Below are positions 1-7,195 of a DNA stretch of 64,000 nt, piece by piece. Positions within the stretch are counted from its first letter, which is position 1. The number at the start of each line of letters is the position of its first letter. The notes beneath the pieces were generated by a model. That model was not told the DNA's origin, ran no database searches, and saw only the letters and a list, made by a program, of their open reading frames with translations. Both the position numbers and the translations under genes were made by a program. This stretch comes from Halanaerobium saccharolyticum subsp. saccharolyticum DSM 6643 (GTDB lineage: Bacteria > Bacillota > Halanaerobiia > Halanaerobiales > Halanaerobiaceae): NCBI RefSeq assembly GCF_000350165.1, contig NZ_CAUI01000023.1, positions 496,001 through 560,000 of the forward strand. Reading direction: 5' to 3'.

Positions 1-582
1 GCAATCTTCAATTAAATATAAGTTATGTTCTTCAGCAAATTCTGTTACAGCTTTTAAATTAAATGGATTACCCAGAGTATGAGCGAGCATAATAGCCTTA
101 GTCTTATCAGACAGTGCTTTTTCTAATTCTGAAACTTTTATATTATAGGTACCAAGTTCTACATCTACAAATACAGGAACAAACTTATTTTGAACAATTG
201 GATTAACTGTTGTTGGAAAACCAGCAGCAACAGTGATTACTTCATCACCAGCTTTTAATTTTCTTTCTTCTAATTTATCTGAAGTTAAGGCTGATAAAGC
301 AACTAAATTAGCAGAGGAACCAGAATTAACCAGAGAACAATATCGCTGATCCATAAAATCTGCAAATTCTGCTTCAAATTCTTCAGCATATCTTCCAGTC
401 GTTAGCCAAAAATCAAGACTGGAATCAACTAAAGATACTTTTTCTTTTTCATCAAAAACTCTAGCTGCAAAAGGTATAGTATCTTTACCCAATTCAAAAC
501 TTTCTTCTTTTTGTTCTTCTCTATGCAATTCTTTTACTTTTTCAAGTATTTCTTTTCGTAATTTATCAGTTTTTTTACTCAA
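1..582 (-). CDS. rfbH: RfbH-like sugar dehydrase/aminotransferase-fold enzyme, 3' end cut off by window edge
   Basis: The first 194 codons of a PLP/PMP-dependent enzyme of the DegT/DnrJ/EryC1 fold, read by translating the reverse strand. It shows GRYAEEFE, SGSSANL, AAGFPTTVNP and AHTLGNPF, which match RfbH (CDP-4-keto-6-deoxyglucose-3-dehydrase, E1), the enzyme that makes 3,6-dideoxyhexose precursors for surface polysaccharide. The diagnostic Lys-to-His change lies beyond the edge and cannot be checked. The start is TTG at 582, chosen because GGAG lies eight bases upstream and no ATG fits. It begins only 18 bases after the SMEK gene stop, so the two are probably co-transcribed. A related dehydrase or aminotransferase of an O-antigen cluster is the alternative. 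Confidence 0.8.
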   Translation of the reverse strand, partial: MSKKTDKLRKEILEKVKELHREEQKEESFELGKDTIPFAARVFDEKEKVSLVDSSLDFWLTTGRYAEEFEAEFADFMDQRYCSLVNSGSSANLVALSALTSDKLEERKLKAGDEVITVAAGFPTTVNPIVQNKFVPVFVDVELGTYNIKVSELEKALSDKTKAIMLAHTLGNPFNLKAVTEFAEEHNLYLIEDC

Positions 583-600
583 TTAAATCACTCCAAAATA

Positions 601-1698
601 TCAATTTGTAAGTCCAGCATCTTTTCTTGCAGTTAGCTTTTTTGCGAATTGATTAAAATCTAGATTAACAAAAACAATTTTAAACCTAACATCATTTTTT
701 TCTAAAAATTTTTTAAGATAATGATAAAAATATTCTTTTTCCATTATTCCATCAAAACAAATATAATAAGAGTAGTTAATTTCTTCAAAATAAATTAATC
801 TTTCCTCTTCTAATAAATTAAGTTCCTCATTAATAATATTTTGAGATAAACTGAAAAACCTTTTGATCTTAGCATAATTTATTTTATAATAACTGTCATC
901 AGCACTACTTGTACTCTCTTTAAGTAGAACAGAGTAAAATTCTCTCGTAATACGTGGTAAGCTTTTTAGTTTATTATAAAATTTAATCATATCTTTATGA
1001 AATTCTACTTCATCTAAGAAGTCTTCTATACCAGGCCAATAATGGCCTTTCTTAGGGAAGTCCCCCATTAAAAAGTTAAATAACTTAATTGAATTTTTAG
1101 GTTTAGAATAAGTTCGCTTTTCTAAATATTTAAAGATTTCATTTTCATAATTATTATTTACATCTGGAATCTCTAATTCTGCTTGAACTCTCATCAAATC
1201 TCTTTTTATTAAGGTATATACTTTTTCCAAATTATCTAATGATAAACTAGTAGTTTTTTTATAAATATAATTCAAATCTATTATATTATCCTTTTTGTCA
1301 AAGTTAATTTCATTAGCAATTTCTAAATATTTATTTTTTAATGTATATTGTCCCTGTTTTTCACCAATTATAAATATATAAAAATCATCATATAATTCTT
1401 TATCTTTTGATGAAATATTAGTTAAAGTTTCTTTAACTTTGGAAGTGGATTTATCTGTAGTAATTTGATATGCAACTCTTGCATTTTTATCTCCTAAATC
1501 TATACCTGGATAATTTGGTTTTTCTTGGTTTAAGTTAATTAAATTAATTTCTTCAATGATATTTATTATTTCTTTAAAGAAATCTTCACAATAAATATTT
1601 AAGTTAGTATATCCTAATTTGTTTCTAGGAGTAATTGATAATCTTAATTGACTTAGAGAATCTATTATTTCTCCAATCATTTTGCCTCTTGTTAGCAT
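601..1698 (-). CDS. SMEK-domain protein, probable conflict/defence gene
   Basis: A 365-residue protein. Residues about 1-110 resemble the SMEK domain: LSQLRLSITPRNKLGYTNLN, a CEDFFKEIIN helix, LINLNQEKPNYPGIDLGD, then VAYQITTDKSTSKVKETL. The GIDLGD...QIT pattern recalls restriction-endonuclease-like cores, so nuclease activity is possible but unproven. The remaining 250 residues show no domain I recognise; residues about 280-340 look like a winged-helix segment (INYAKIKRFFSLSQNIINEE, then LLEEERLIYFEE). The start at 1698 has AAAGGA five bases upstream; an upstream ATG at 1776 would add 26 residues without a good binding site. It sits 18 bases before the rfbH-like gene, an odd partner that suggests insertion into a polysaccharide operon. 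Known role: SMEK proteins are listed among predicted prokaryotic conflict genes; the activity is not known to me. Confidence 0.65.
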   Translation of the reverse strand: MLTRGKMIGEIIDSLSQLRLSITPRNKLGYTNLNIYCEDFFKEIINIIEEINLINLNQEKPNYPGIDLGDKNARVAYQITTDKSTSKVKETLTNISSKDKELYDDFYIFIIGEKQGQYTLKNKYLEIANEINFDKKDNIIDLNYIYKKTTSLSLDNLEKVYTLIKRDLMRVQAELEIPDVNNNYENEIFKYLEKRTYSKPKNSIKLFNFLMGDFPKKGHYWPGIEDFLDEVEFHKDMIKFYNKLKSLPRITREFYSVLLKESTSSADDSYYKINYAKIKRFFSLSQNIINEELNLLEEERLIYFEEINYSYYICFDGIMEKEYFYHYLKKFLEKNDVRFKIVFVNLDFNQFAKKLTARKDAGLTN

Positions 1699-1928
1699 AA
1701 AAATCCTTTCTATGATGCCAAAAAAATGATAAAATTCTCTACACATAAAAAAATAGTTTTTTACATATAAACTCAATCCCTTAAGTTCATATACAAAAAA
1801 CTGTATATTCTTTATCTATATTTTTTTCTCTACCCCTATTCAACACTATGTCCACTTTGTTGAAATCAAAGTGTATTGCTAAAAAAATAACCTGACCCTT
1901 GACCTTATATCATAGTTTTTTAAACCTC

Positions 1929-2009
1929 TAACTCAGTTCATTTTACTCATATGAAAACCCCGGTTCCAAAGATTTTCATACATATTCAGTTGTCAACGTA
2001 CCTGAGTTA
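1929..2009. repeat. Nested inverted repeats
   Basis: The outer arms TAACTCAG (1929-1936) and CTGAGTTA (2002-2009) are perfect complements. Inside them TATGAAAA (1950-1957) and TTTTCATA (1973-1980) are also perfect complements. The layout would fold into one long interrupted hairpin. It may be a structured RNA, an operator or a transposon remnant; nothing here decides. Confidence 0.55.
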
Positions 2010-2021
2010 AGATTTTATTCG

Positions 2022-2036
2022 TGACATCGGATGTCA
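2022..2036. repeat. TGACATCGG palindrome, copy 1
   Basis: TGACATCGGATGTCA has perfect 6-base arms around CGG. A second copy lies at 2164-2178. Both are preceded by T(C/T)G or TTG and followed by T, so the conserved unit is slightly longer than the palindrome. Confidence 0.55.
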
Positions 2037-2163
2037 TATATTGAATAATACTCCTATGTCGCTCACAAATTATATTTTATAACATTATTTAAGATACATC
2101 AAATAATTAGAGTATCTAATTTTGTCGAATGACAAAGCAAAACTTTTCAGTTAATATTCTTTG

Positions 2164-2178
2164 TGACATCGGTTGTCA
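2164..2178. repeat. TGACATCGG palindrome, copy 2
   Basis: TGACATCGGTTGTCA, one base different from the copy at 2022-2036; the arms shrink to five bases (TGACA/TGTCA). The 142-base spacing does not fit a CRISPR array. Confidence 0.55.
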
Positions 2179-2269
2179 TTTTTGCACTTTTTCTTTATTT
2201 ATTTCAATTAATATATAGATTTAATGCGCAGACGCTCAATAAACTATTTTTAATCTTTTCTAACGTGTT

Positions 2270-2348
2270 CAATTTCTTAACAACTTTTATTATAATACAC
2301 TCTTGCCTTAAAATCAATTAATATTTCTCTGTTTTTTTGTCGAATTAA
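2270..2348 (+). repeat. Direct repeat flanking the MntA-HepT module, left copy
   Basis: Matches 3212-3293 in the same orientation. In the best part (2301-2347 against 3246-3292) I count 42 identical positions of 47 by eye. The two copies bracket the mntA-hepT genes. Confidence 0.6.
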
Positions 2349-2504
2349 GATAAATTTTATCATTAAATGCACGCGGTGATTTGATAAACCTCTTCTTTCT
2401 GAACACCTGATTTTATTTCCGATAGTAAAAAGTGATATTTTTAGTTAAATCAATATAAAAAATATTATATCTGCTAAAATTTTGGTTTATAGGCAAAAAA
2501 ATAA

Positions 2505-2521
2505 CCAGACAACATGCCTGG
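2505..2521 (-). terminator. Terminator after hepT
   Basis: Read on the minus strand: CCAGGC-atgtt-GTCTGG followed by TTATTTTTTT. It lies a few bases past the hepT stop, as expected of an intrinsic terminator. Confidence 0.75.
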
Positions 2522-2526
2522 AATAA

Positions 2527-2862
2527 TTAAATATGACTTAATATATCTTCTATCACTATTTTAAGTTGTGGTATTTTATTTTCAATTACATTCCAAACTA
2601 TTTCTAAGTCAACTCCAAAATAGTCATGTATTAATATATCTCTGAGGCCAGCAATTTTTCTCCATTCTAAATCAGGATATTCCTCGCGAATATCAGCAGG
2701 TATATTTTTAACAGCTTCCCCTATAATTTCAAGATTTCTAACAATAGCATCTTGAACCATATCTTTTTCTTTAAATTCTTTATAAGACATATTTTCTGAA
2801 TAATTCTGAACTTTATTTATAGAACTTAAAATGTCCCTTAAATATACCTCAGGCCAGCGCAT
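2527..2862 (-). CDS. hepT: HepT-like HEPN ribonuclease toxin
   Basis: A 111-residue all-helical DUF86 protein. The HEPN active-site motif R-x4-H-x-Y is present as RDILIHDY near residues 75-82, preceded by the conserved [13 protein letters not shown] helix. In characterised HepT/MntA systems HepT is an RNase toxin and the paired minimal nucleotidyltransferase neutralises it by adding AMP to the tyrosine of this motif. The start ATG at 2862 has GGAA nine bases upstream; a GTG at 2871 is the alternative. The gene overlaps the 3' end of mntA by 14 bases, so translation is coupled, and a terminator follows directly. All expected catalytic residues are present, so it looks functional. Confidence 0.88.
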   Translation of the reverse strand: MRWPEVYLRDILSSINKVQNYSENMSYKEFKEKDMVQDAIVRNLEIIGEAVKNIPADIREEYPDLEWRKIAGLRDILIHDYFGVDLEIVWNVIENKIPQLKIVIEDILSHI

Positions 2863-3145
2863 ATTTAGCACTTCCTAGAATATCTTCCTTTAACTCTTCT
2901 TTTAAGGCATCTTTAATCACAAGATCTACATCTTTATTTAGATTATCTTCAAGATAAAATTTTAGGTCCATATAATTATCAAAGGTCTTCTCGCCTTCTT
3001 TAAATTCAACAAGAAGATCAATATCACTATTATTATTGGCCTGACCACTAACATATGAACCAAATAAAGCAATATTTTTAACTCCAAATCTATTTAAAAT
3101 ACTTCTCTTTATTTGTAAAAATTCAATAATTTCTTGAGCAGTCAT
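2849..3145 (-). CDS. mntA: MntA-like minimal nucleotidyltransferase antitoxin
   Basis: A 98-residue protein of the pol-beta nucleotidyltransferase superfamily. The signature G-S-x10-D-x-D is visible as [21 protein letters not shown] around residues 28-48, so the two metal-binding acidic residues are intact. MntA enzymes transfer AMP from ATP to the tyrosine of the HepT toxin. It is the first gene of a two-gene operon, overlapping hepT by 14 bases, and has an AGGAGG-like site (GGAGGTCG) before its ATG. The module is bracketed by two direct repeats (2270 and 3212). Confidence 0.88.
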   Translation of the reverse strand: MTAQEIIEFLQIKRSILNRFGVKNIALFGSYVSGQANNNSDIDLLVEFKEGEKTFDNYMDLKFYLEDNLNKDVDLVIKDALKEELKEDILGSAKYALA

Positions 3146-3211
3146 ATTATCGACCTCCTATTTCTATTTTAGCACCATTAATCAAATAAAACAAGTTTTT
3201 AATTTGATAAA

Positions 3212-3293
3212 AAACTATTCAATATTTTAACATTTTTTTATAAAATCTTGCTTTAAAATCAATTGATATTTCTCTATTTTTTTGTTAAATTAG
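3212..3293 (+). repeat. Direct repeat flanking the MntA-HepT module, right copy
   Basis: Same orientation as 2270-2348; see there for identity. It ends about 110 bases before the rpn pseudogene, so it may also carry or border that gene's promoter (a TATAAT lies near 3331). Confidence 0.6.
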
Positions 3294-3402
3294 CTTTAAT
3301 TTGATTGAACATAAGTTCGTTTTGTGATATAATATACTTAAAGGTTAGTCCTCAGGTCTTATCTTTTTAAAGATAAAATTCTAAGAGAAAGAGGTTAATA
3401 AA

Positions 3403-4377
3403 ATGGCAACTCCCCATGATAAGTTTTTTAAAGAAATGTTTAGTAAAAAAGAAGTGGCGGAATCATTTATCAAAAACTATTTTCCCCAGGACCTTTTAGA
3501 ACTTTTTAATACTGATGACTTAGAAATTACTAAAGACTCTTTTGTTGACGAAGACTTAAAAGAATTCTTTTCTGATGTTGTATACCGGGTTAAATTAAAT
3601 GACCATGACGCTTTTATTTACTGTCTTTTCGAACACAAAAGTTACCCAGATAAAAAAGTTTCGCTTCAACTACTGAAATATATGACTAAAATCTGGAATC
3701 TATATTTAAAACAAAAAAATTCTGGCAAACTGCCAGTTATCCTCCCCCTCTTGATTCACCATGGCGGAAAGAGGTATAATATAGATAAGAGATTCAGCTC
3801 CAGGTTTAATATTCAAGCAAATACAAAAAAATTTATTCCAGACTTTGAATATTTACTTTTTGACTTTTCTAAGTATAGTGATCTGGAGATTATAGGAAGT
3901 ATATAGTTACAAATAGTTTTGAAAATTCTACACACCAGTTTTATTGATGATGATTACGCTAAAATATTCGCTGACATATTAGAGCTGATCAAAAAATTGA
4001 ATGATGCTGAGTCTATTTTAGAATATTTTACAACAGGAATGAAATATATACTTGAAATTAAGGATTATGATTTTGATGTCATGCATAATAAAGTTAATTT
4101 AATCATCCCCGAAAGGAGTGAGACTTTTATGTCTACAGCTAATAAGTTGCGTGAAGAAGGTAAATTAGATGGAATTAAAAAAGGGATTAAAGAAGGTAGA
4201 AAAGAAGAACTTATAGAAACGATAGTACACTTGACAGTAAAAAAATTAGATATTGATTCATTTCCTAAAGAATTAGAAAAATCCCTATATAATAATGAGA
4301 TTGGAACTTTAAAAATAATTAGAGATAATCTGTTAACTATTAAATCACTTGAGGATTTAGAAGAATATTTAAACTAA
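3403..4377 (+). pseudogene. Rpn-family nuclease/putative transposase, interrupted by one in-frame TAG
   Basis: Two reading frames in the same phase make one 324-residue Rpn (PD-(D/E)XK, recombination-promoting nuclease) protein. The first 167 codons start MATPHDKFFKEMFSKKEVAE and contain the nuclease core (VVYRVKLND, then FEHKSYPDKKVSLQLLKYM). A TAG at 3904-3906 stops translation after EIIGSI, and the frame continues at once as LQIVLKILHTSF through the usual C-terminal tail LREEGKLDGIKKGIKEGRKEE. No frameshift is needed, so a single base change is the simplest explanation. Upstream GAGAAAGAGG is a good binding site and a terminator follows the final stop. The 167-residue front part keeps the core and might still be made. 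Rpn proteins cut DNA and promote RecA-independent recombination. Confidence 0.85.
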
Positions 4378-4404
4378 AGAGCAGACTTTTCTGCTCTTTC
4401 TTTT
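4376..4404 (+). terminator. Terminator after rpn pseudogene
   Basis: AAAGAGCAG-actttt-CTGCTCTTT followed by CTTTT, starting within the stop codon. Confidence 0.8.
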
Positions 4405-4411
4405 CATTCAT

Positions 4412-4631
4412 CTATTCATTTAGTATATTGTTGAATTCTTTCTGAATATCACGATGAAATATTATTAAATCCATAGCTTTTTTTGCAATTCTTAATCCTT
4501 CTAATGCTTCACTACTCTTAACACTGCTTCTGAAAGCAGATACAGGATCTTTCGCTGCTATTTCATCTTCTTTTAAAAATTCATTGATATCTAAGCTTAA
4601 TATTTCAGCTATTTCCTTAATTTCTGTTAAA
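4412..4631 (-). pseudogene. C-terminal half of an XRE regulator gene split by the TnpB element
   Basis: Encodes LTEIKEIAEILSLDINEFLK and about 50 more residues, ending FNNILNE. It is the 3' part of the gene whose 5' part is at 6197-6339. The two parts (143 + 220 bases) join in frame to a 120-residue protein once 4632-6196 is removed, giving RRDITLTEIKEIAEIL across the junction, the normal end of an XRE/Cro helix-turn-helix domain. Confidence 0.85.
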
Positions 4632-4921
4632 TTGACATCCTCCCCGCCCGTTCGTTAACACTCACAAACGAGGATTCCTAAAAGGAACTTTCACCGAAAC
4701 TCTCTTTTGTATTACGAAATGATAGTTTCGATATTAGGCCATCGAGGCCGTCACGAGGTTGTCTACTGATTAAATGCCAGTCCATTTCTGGTAGGCAAGT
4801 GCGACGCAGACTTCAGGCTGTGCCATCAGCCCTCCTGAGATAGCCGACTATACATTTCAATAGTATAATCCTAGTATTATTCTTACTAATTTAGGCACTC
4901 AGGCACTTAGACTATTACCCT
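4632..4921 (-). ncRNA. Candidate omega RNA (reRNA) of TnpB, with right end
   Basis: A 290-base non-coding stretch between the tnpB stop and the element's right end. TnpB proteins use an RNA from exactly this position as guide scaffold, with the guide taken from flanking host DNA. Here the scaffold would end at GATGTCAA (4632) and the guide would begin with TTTAACAGAAATTAAGG in the XRE gene. Several stems are visible, including CCTCG...CGAGG-like pairings near 4665-4760. Position and length are seen; function is inferred from characterised TnpB systems. Confidence 0.65.
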
Positions 4922-6010
4922 CTAAGCAGATTGTTGTTCTAAATATTTATTAGCAATGTTTCTACTTGCATTTAAATCAGCGTGGATATGATTACCACAC
5001 TCGCAAGAGTATAAGTTAGCTTTACGATTAGACTTCTTAATTTTAGTACATTTAGAACAACCCTGGGAGGTATATTTAGGGTTAATGTATTCTACCTTGA
5101 TCCCAGCTAATTCAGCTTTGTATTCAATAAATTGTTGAAGTTGATAGAAAGTCCAGCTGTGAATGTTTCTATCTGCTCGATTAAGACTCTTAGCAGTATT
5201 TCGGATATTTTCTAGATCCTCCATAATTATAGTCCCAACTTGCTCCTGCACAGCAAGATTAATAAGCTGGCGACTAATTTTATGGTTTAAATCAGTCATC
5301 CATCTCTGCTCTTTGTCATTAATATTTTTAATAGCTTTAACTTTTTTAGATTTACCCAGTTTTCTTCTTAACATACGATACTTTTTGCGGATAAAACCTG
5401 CCTGTTTACCATTGTGGAATTGGCGATGAATTTCTTTGCCTTTATGAGTTTTAACACTGGCAACCGCTAATTGGCGAAGTCCTATATCAATTCCCATTAG
5501 ATTAGAATTATTGGTTTTTTTAGCTGCAATTTTAATTGTTACAGCAAAATACCACTTGCCTCTTTTGTAGAAGAGACTGGCTTTACCCAATTTGCAGTCA
5601 CTATCGATATGCTGCTGCAGTTTTTCAAATCTTTCAGTCTGCTTAACAGGGAAGGCAAATCTCTGACACTTAGTAGTATAAAGAGGAATTGAAATTATAT
5701 GATGATCAATTTTATAATTTTGATTATTATAGCAAATAGGCTGGTTATCCTTAAATTCTATATTATCTTTATCAGAACCAGATTTTAAGAATAGTTTATA
5801 GAGAGCTTTAACTTCCCTAATATTCTGATTTTTAACAGCGGCAGGTAGCTTTATTTCTTTAAAGTCAGCAGAACTCAAATTAGTTTCTCCTGCTTTAAGT
5901 TTGGCAGCGACAGCCTGACGATTTTCAACTACTTCTGCAATGTTATCTAAGAATATATTTTCTTTTCTTTTAGTTGGTTTTAATAACTCCAGCACATATG
6001 TTAATTGCAT
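4922..6010 (-). CDS. tnpB: TnpB, RNA-guided DNA endonuclease of IS200/IS605 elements
   Basis: A 362-residue protein with a complete RuvC-like nuclease: first Asp in MGIDIGLRQLAVAS (about residue 175), Glu in IIMEDLENIR (about 265), last Asp in HADLNASRN (about 345). Between the last two is a zinc ribbon of four cysteines (CSKC, then SCECG). The N-terminal part holds the usual OrfB helix-turn-helix-like domain. All catalytic residues are intact. The start at 6010 is preferred because AAGGTG lies seven bases upstream; an ATG at 6028 would add six residues. It is the only gene of the element. Known role: cleaves the empty donor or target site next to a TTAC-like motif, guided by omega RNA, and so helps the element persist. 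Confidence 0.93.
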   Translation of the reverse strand: MQLTYVLELLKPTKRKENIFLDNIAEVVENRQAVAAKLKAGETNLSSADFKEIKLPAAVKNQNIREVKALYKLFLKSGSDKDNIEFKDNQPICYNNQNYKIDHHIISIPLYTTKCQRFAFPVKQTERFEKLQQHIDSDCKLGKASLFYKRGKWYFAVTIKIAAKKTNNSNLMGIDIGLRQLAVASVKTHKGKEIHRQFHNGKQAGFIRKKYRMLRRKLGKSKKVKAIKNINDKEQRWMTDLNHKISRQLINLAVQEQVGTIIMEDLENIRNTAKSLNRADRNIHSWTFYQLQQFIEYKAELAGIKVEYINPKYTSQGCSKCTKIKKSNRKANLYSCECGNHIHADLNASRNIANKYLEQQSA

Positions 6011-6196
6011 ATCAAACACCTTTTTCATTAATTATTAAATATCAATGATATTTTAAAACAATGCAAAAAATTTTATTACTAAGTATATTATACCACCAAA
6101 AGAACAAACGTTCAACAAATATAAAGTTTTTTAACTATAAATTAGCCGATTCATCCCCGCCCATTGACATAAGCGAGGCTTTCTCGGCCAAATTCG

Positions 6197-6339
6197 GTAA
6201 TATCTCTTCTGTAATTAATAATTTCGTTTATCCCCTGAAGCGAAGTTCCTAATTTGGTAGCAAAATCAGCCCGTGACATTTTAATTTCATCTAATTTATT
6301 TTTTATGTTATGAGCCACAATTTTATTTAAATCTTTCAT
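6197..6339 (-). pseudogene. N-terminal half of the split XRE regulator gene
   Basis: Encodes the first 47 residues of a lambda-repressor-like helix-turn-helix protein, with MSRADFATKLGTSLQGINEI as the helix pair. The frame then runs into the element and stops at 6151, adding 15 foreign residues. The ATG overlaps the stop of the upstream 71-residue gene (ATGA), so both belong to one operon. With the C-terminal part at 4412-4631 it rebuilds a 120-residue antitoxin-sized repressor. A truncated peptide is unlikely to bind DNA. Confidence 0.85.
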
Positions 6340-6551
6340 TCATCATCACTCTCAAATCTACTTGATTTTTTAGATTTTTGATTAACTTCATATTCAAAAG
6401 CCCACTCTGCTGCTTCATATTCATCATCAATAATATTTTTATCTTGTTTATAATTAGAATAAAAATATTTAGAACTGAATCCATACTTTTCTTCAAATTC
6501 TTTAAGTTTATTAGAAGAATAATTAGGTTCTATAACTGAATTAATTTTCAT
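6336..6551 (-). CDS. Small acidic protein, partner of the split XRE gene
   Basis: A 71-residue protein. The central pattern KLKEFEEKYGFSSKYFYSNY followed by EAAEWAFEYE resembles small proteins found in front of toxin-antitoxin-like genes in many bacteria and archaea, but I know no assigned function. GGAGAGGAG lies six bases before the ATG at 6551. Its stop overlaps the start of the XRE gene, so the two were co-translated. With the partner broken, this operon is probably inactive as a regulatory pair. No toxin domain is visible in it. Confidence 0.6.
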   Translation of the reverse strand: MKINSVIEPNYSSNKLKEFEEKYGFSSKYFYSNYKQDKNIIDDEYEAAEWAFEYEVNQKSKKSSRFESDDE

Positions 6552-6565
6552 CAAAAACTCCTCTC

Positions 6566-6655
6566 CTACGCATTCCCCAAATCTTTTTTCAGTTCATCCA
6601 GGCGTAAACTCAAAAGTATTTCTTCGGGCAACTCAATTTCTTTTTTGATACTCAT
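6566..6655 (-). CDS. 29-residue ORF, possible remnant of a UPF0175-type antitoxin
   Basis: A short frame with AAGGGG eight bases before its ATG, encoding MSIKKEIELPEEILLSLRLD and nine more residues. The beginning looks like the N-terminus of UPF0175 antitoxins (KIELPEEILLALGL...), which normally continue for about 60 more residues. It is therefore either a truncated remnant or a real small first gene of the operon. It lies 14 bases before the 71-residue gene. Promoter-like TATAAT sequences precede it in the divergent region shared with the VbhA-like gene. Confidence 0.45.
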   Translation of the reverse strand: MSIKKEIELPEEILLSLRLDELKKDLGNA

Positions 6656-6749
6656 AATCATTTCCCCTTTTAATGGATCTTTTAAGCCAAAGCTATTATA
6701 CTGATATTATATCATTCTAAATATGATTAATAAAGAAAGGATAATCTCA

Positions 6750-6938
6750 ATGAAAAGAATGAGCAGCAAAGAAATTAAAGAGGCAATAGAAAATGTCAGG
6801 GCATCACTGGCTGTAGAAAATATTGAAGTGGATGAACTTAGTATAATCATCGGAGAAAAATATTTAAAGGGAGAAATATCAAGCGAGGAAGCAATCGATA
6901 TTATTACTAAATATATAAAACGTAAACAGTCAAGTTAA
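6750..6938 (+). CDS. VbhA-like antitoxin, no Fic partner visible
   Basis: A 62-residue helical protein. The pattern ENVRASLAVENIEVDE, then KYLKGEISSEEAIDIITKYI, matches the antitoxin VbhA fold, whose inhibitory helix blocks Fic-domain AMP-transferases. The expected S/T-x-x-x-E-G-like inhibitory segment appears only loosely (SLAVENIE). No Fic or Doc gene follows: the next 430 bases are non-coding. The start at 6750 has GAAAGGA eight bases upstream; an ATG at 6723 would add nine residues. It is probably an orphan antitoxin or a relic. Confidence 0.6.
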   Translation: MKRMSSKEIKEAIENVRASLAVENIEVDELSIIIGEKYLKGEISSEEAIDIITKYIKRKQSS

Positions 6939-7074
6939 GCATTAATTGTTAAATAAATCCTATCAATATTAGTGGCAAATCTATGCTTATATCCATTTTG
7001 ACATCCGAGATTGATGCCAGAAACATATAATTCAACTCCTAAAAAAAATCCTCCTTAATGGAGGAATACAATTG

Positions 7075-7121
7075 AGTAGTATTCTTTCTTTTAAAGTTTT
7101 CCGATACTCTCGGGAAACTAA
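7075..7121 (+). repeat. 47-base hairpin repeat, copy 1
   Basis: Contains GTTTTCCGA-tactc-TCGGGAAAC (7096-7118), a 9-bp stem with one G-T pair and a five-base loop. About 80 percent identical to 7196-7242 by eye. Confidence 0.65.
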
Positions 7122-7195
7122 TTTCTTTGTTTTAGTTTATAAAATGATATTATTTTTTACGACCCCGTCATTTGCGTAGGTCAACCATGCACTTA

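Larger units (their letters stand above)
1699..2526. other. 828-base gene-free stretch rich in inverted repeats
   Basis: No convincing coding frame on either strand. It holds nested inverted repeats (1929-2009), two copies of a TGACATCGG palindrome (2022 and 2164), a TTTGTC-gaat-GACAAA hairpin near 2130-2145, the left copy of a direct repeat (2270-2348) and the hepT terminator (2505-2521). A run similar to that terminator's T-tract (AAAAAAATAACC) recurs near 1880, which suggests decayed duplicate sequence. Confidence 0.6.
4632..6196 (-). mobile_element. IS200/IS605-type TnpB-only element, 1565 bp
   Basis: Boundaries were set by rebuilding the interrupted XRE gene. In element orientation (minus strand) the left end starts CGAATTTGGCCGAG right after TTAC, and the right end finishes GGAGGATGTCAA. 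Insertion 3' of a short TTAC site without target duplication is typical of this superfamily. Both ends carry a GGGCGGGGA block (left near 6152-6164, right near 4638-4652) that can form the subterminal structures recognised by a Y1 transposase. Only tnpB is present; no tnpA HUH/Y1 gene is seen, so movement would need a transposase in trans. The ends and tnpB look intact, so the insertion may be recent. Confidence 0.88.

Noticed and set aside
1699-1776. 26-residue extension of the SMEK protein
   Set aside because: No ribosome site before the upstream ATG, while AAAGGA lies at good distance from the ATG at 1698, where the family's usual N-terminus begins.
2022-2178. TGACATCGG palindromes as CRISPR repeats
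   Set aside because: Two copies only, 142 bases apart, and the repeat is too short.
3904-3906. TAG in the rpn gene read as pyrrolysine
   Set aside because: No pylT/pylS or methylamine methyltransferase gene is visible here, the neighbours use TAG as normal stops (for example kept stops at 4412 and 13329), and Rpn proteins have no known pyrrolysine. A nonsense mutation is simpler.
5163-5429. Open frame on the plus strand inside tnpB
   Set aside because: Antisense to the conserved RuvC part of tnpB; no ribosome site and no recognisable protein.
4632-6196. A tnpA (Y1 transposase) gene inside the element
   Set aside because: No frame with an HUH motif and catalytic Tyr exists in the 1565 bases; the only long frame is tnpB.
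6061-6252. Plus-strand open frame over the left end of the TnpB element
   Set aside because: Antisense to the split XRE gene and the element end; no binding site.
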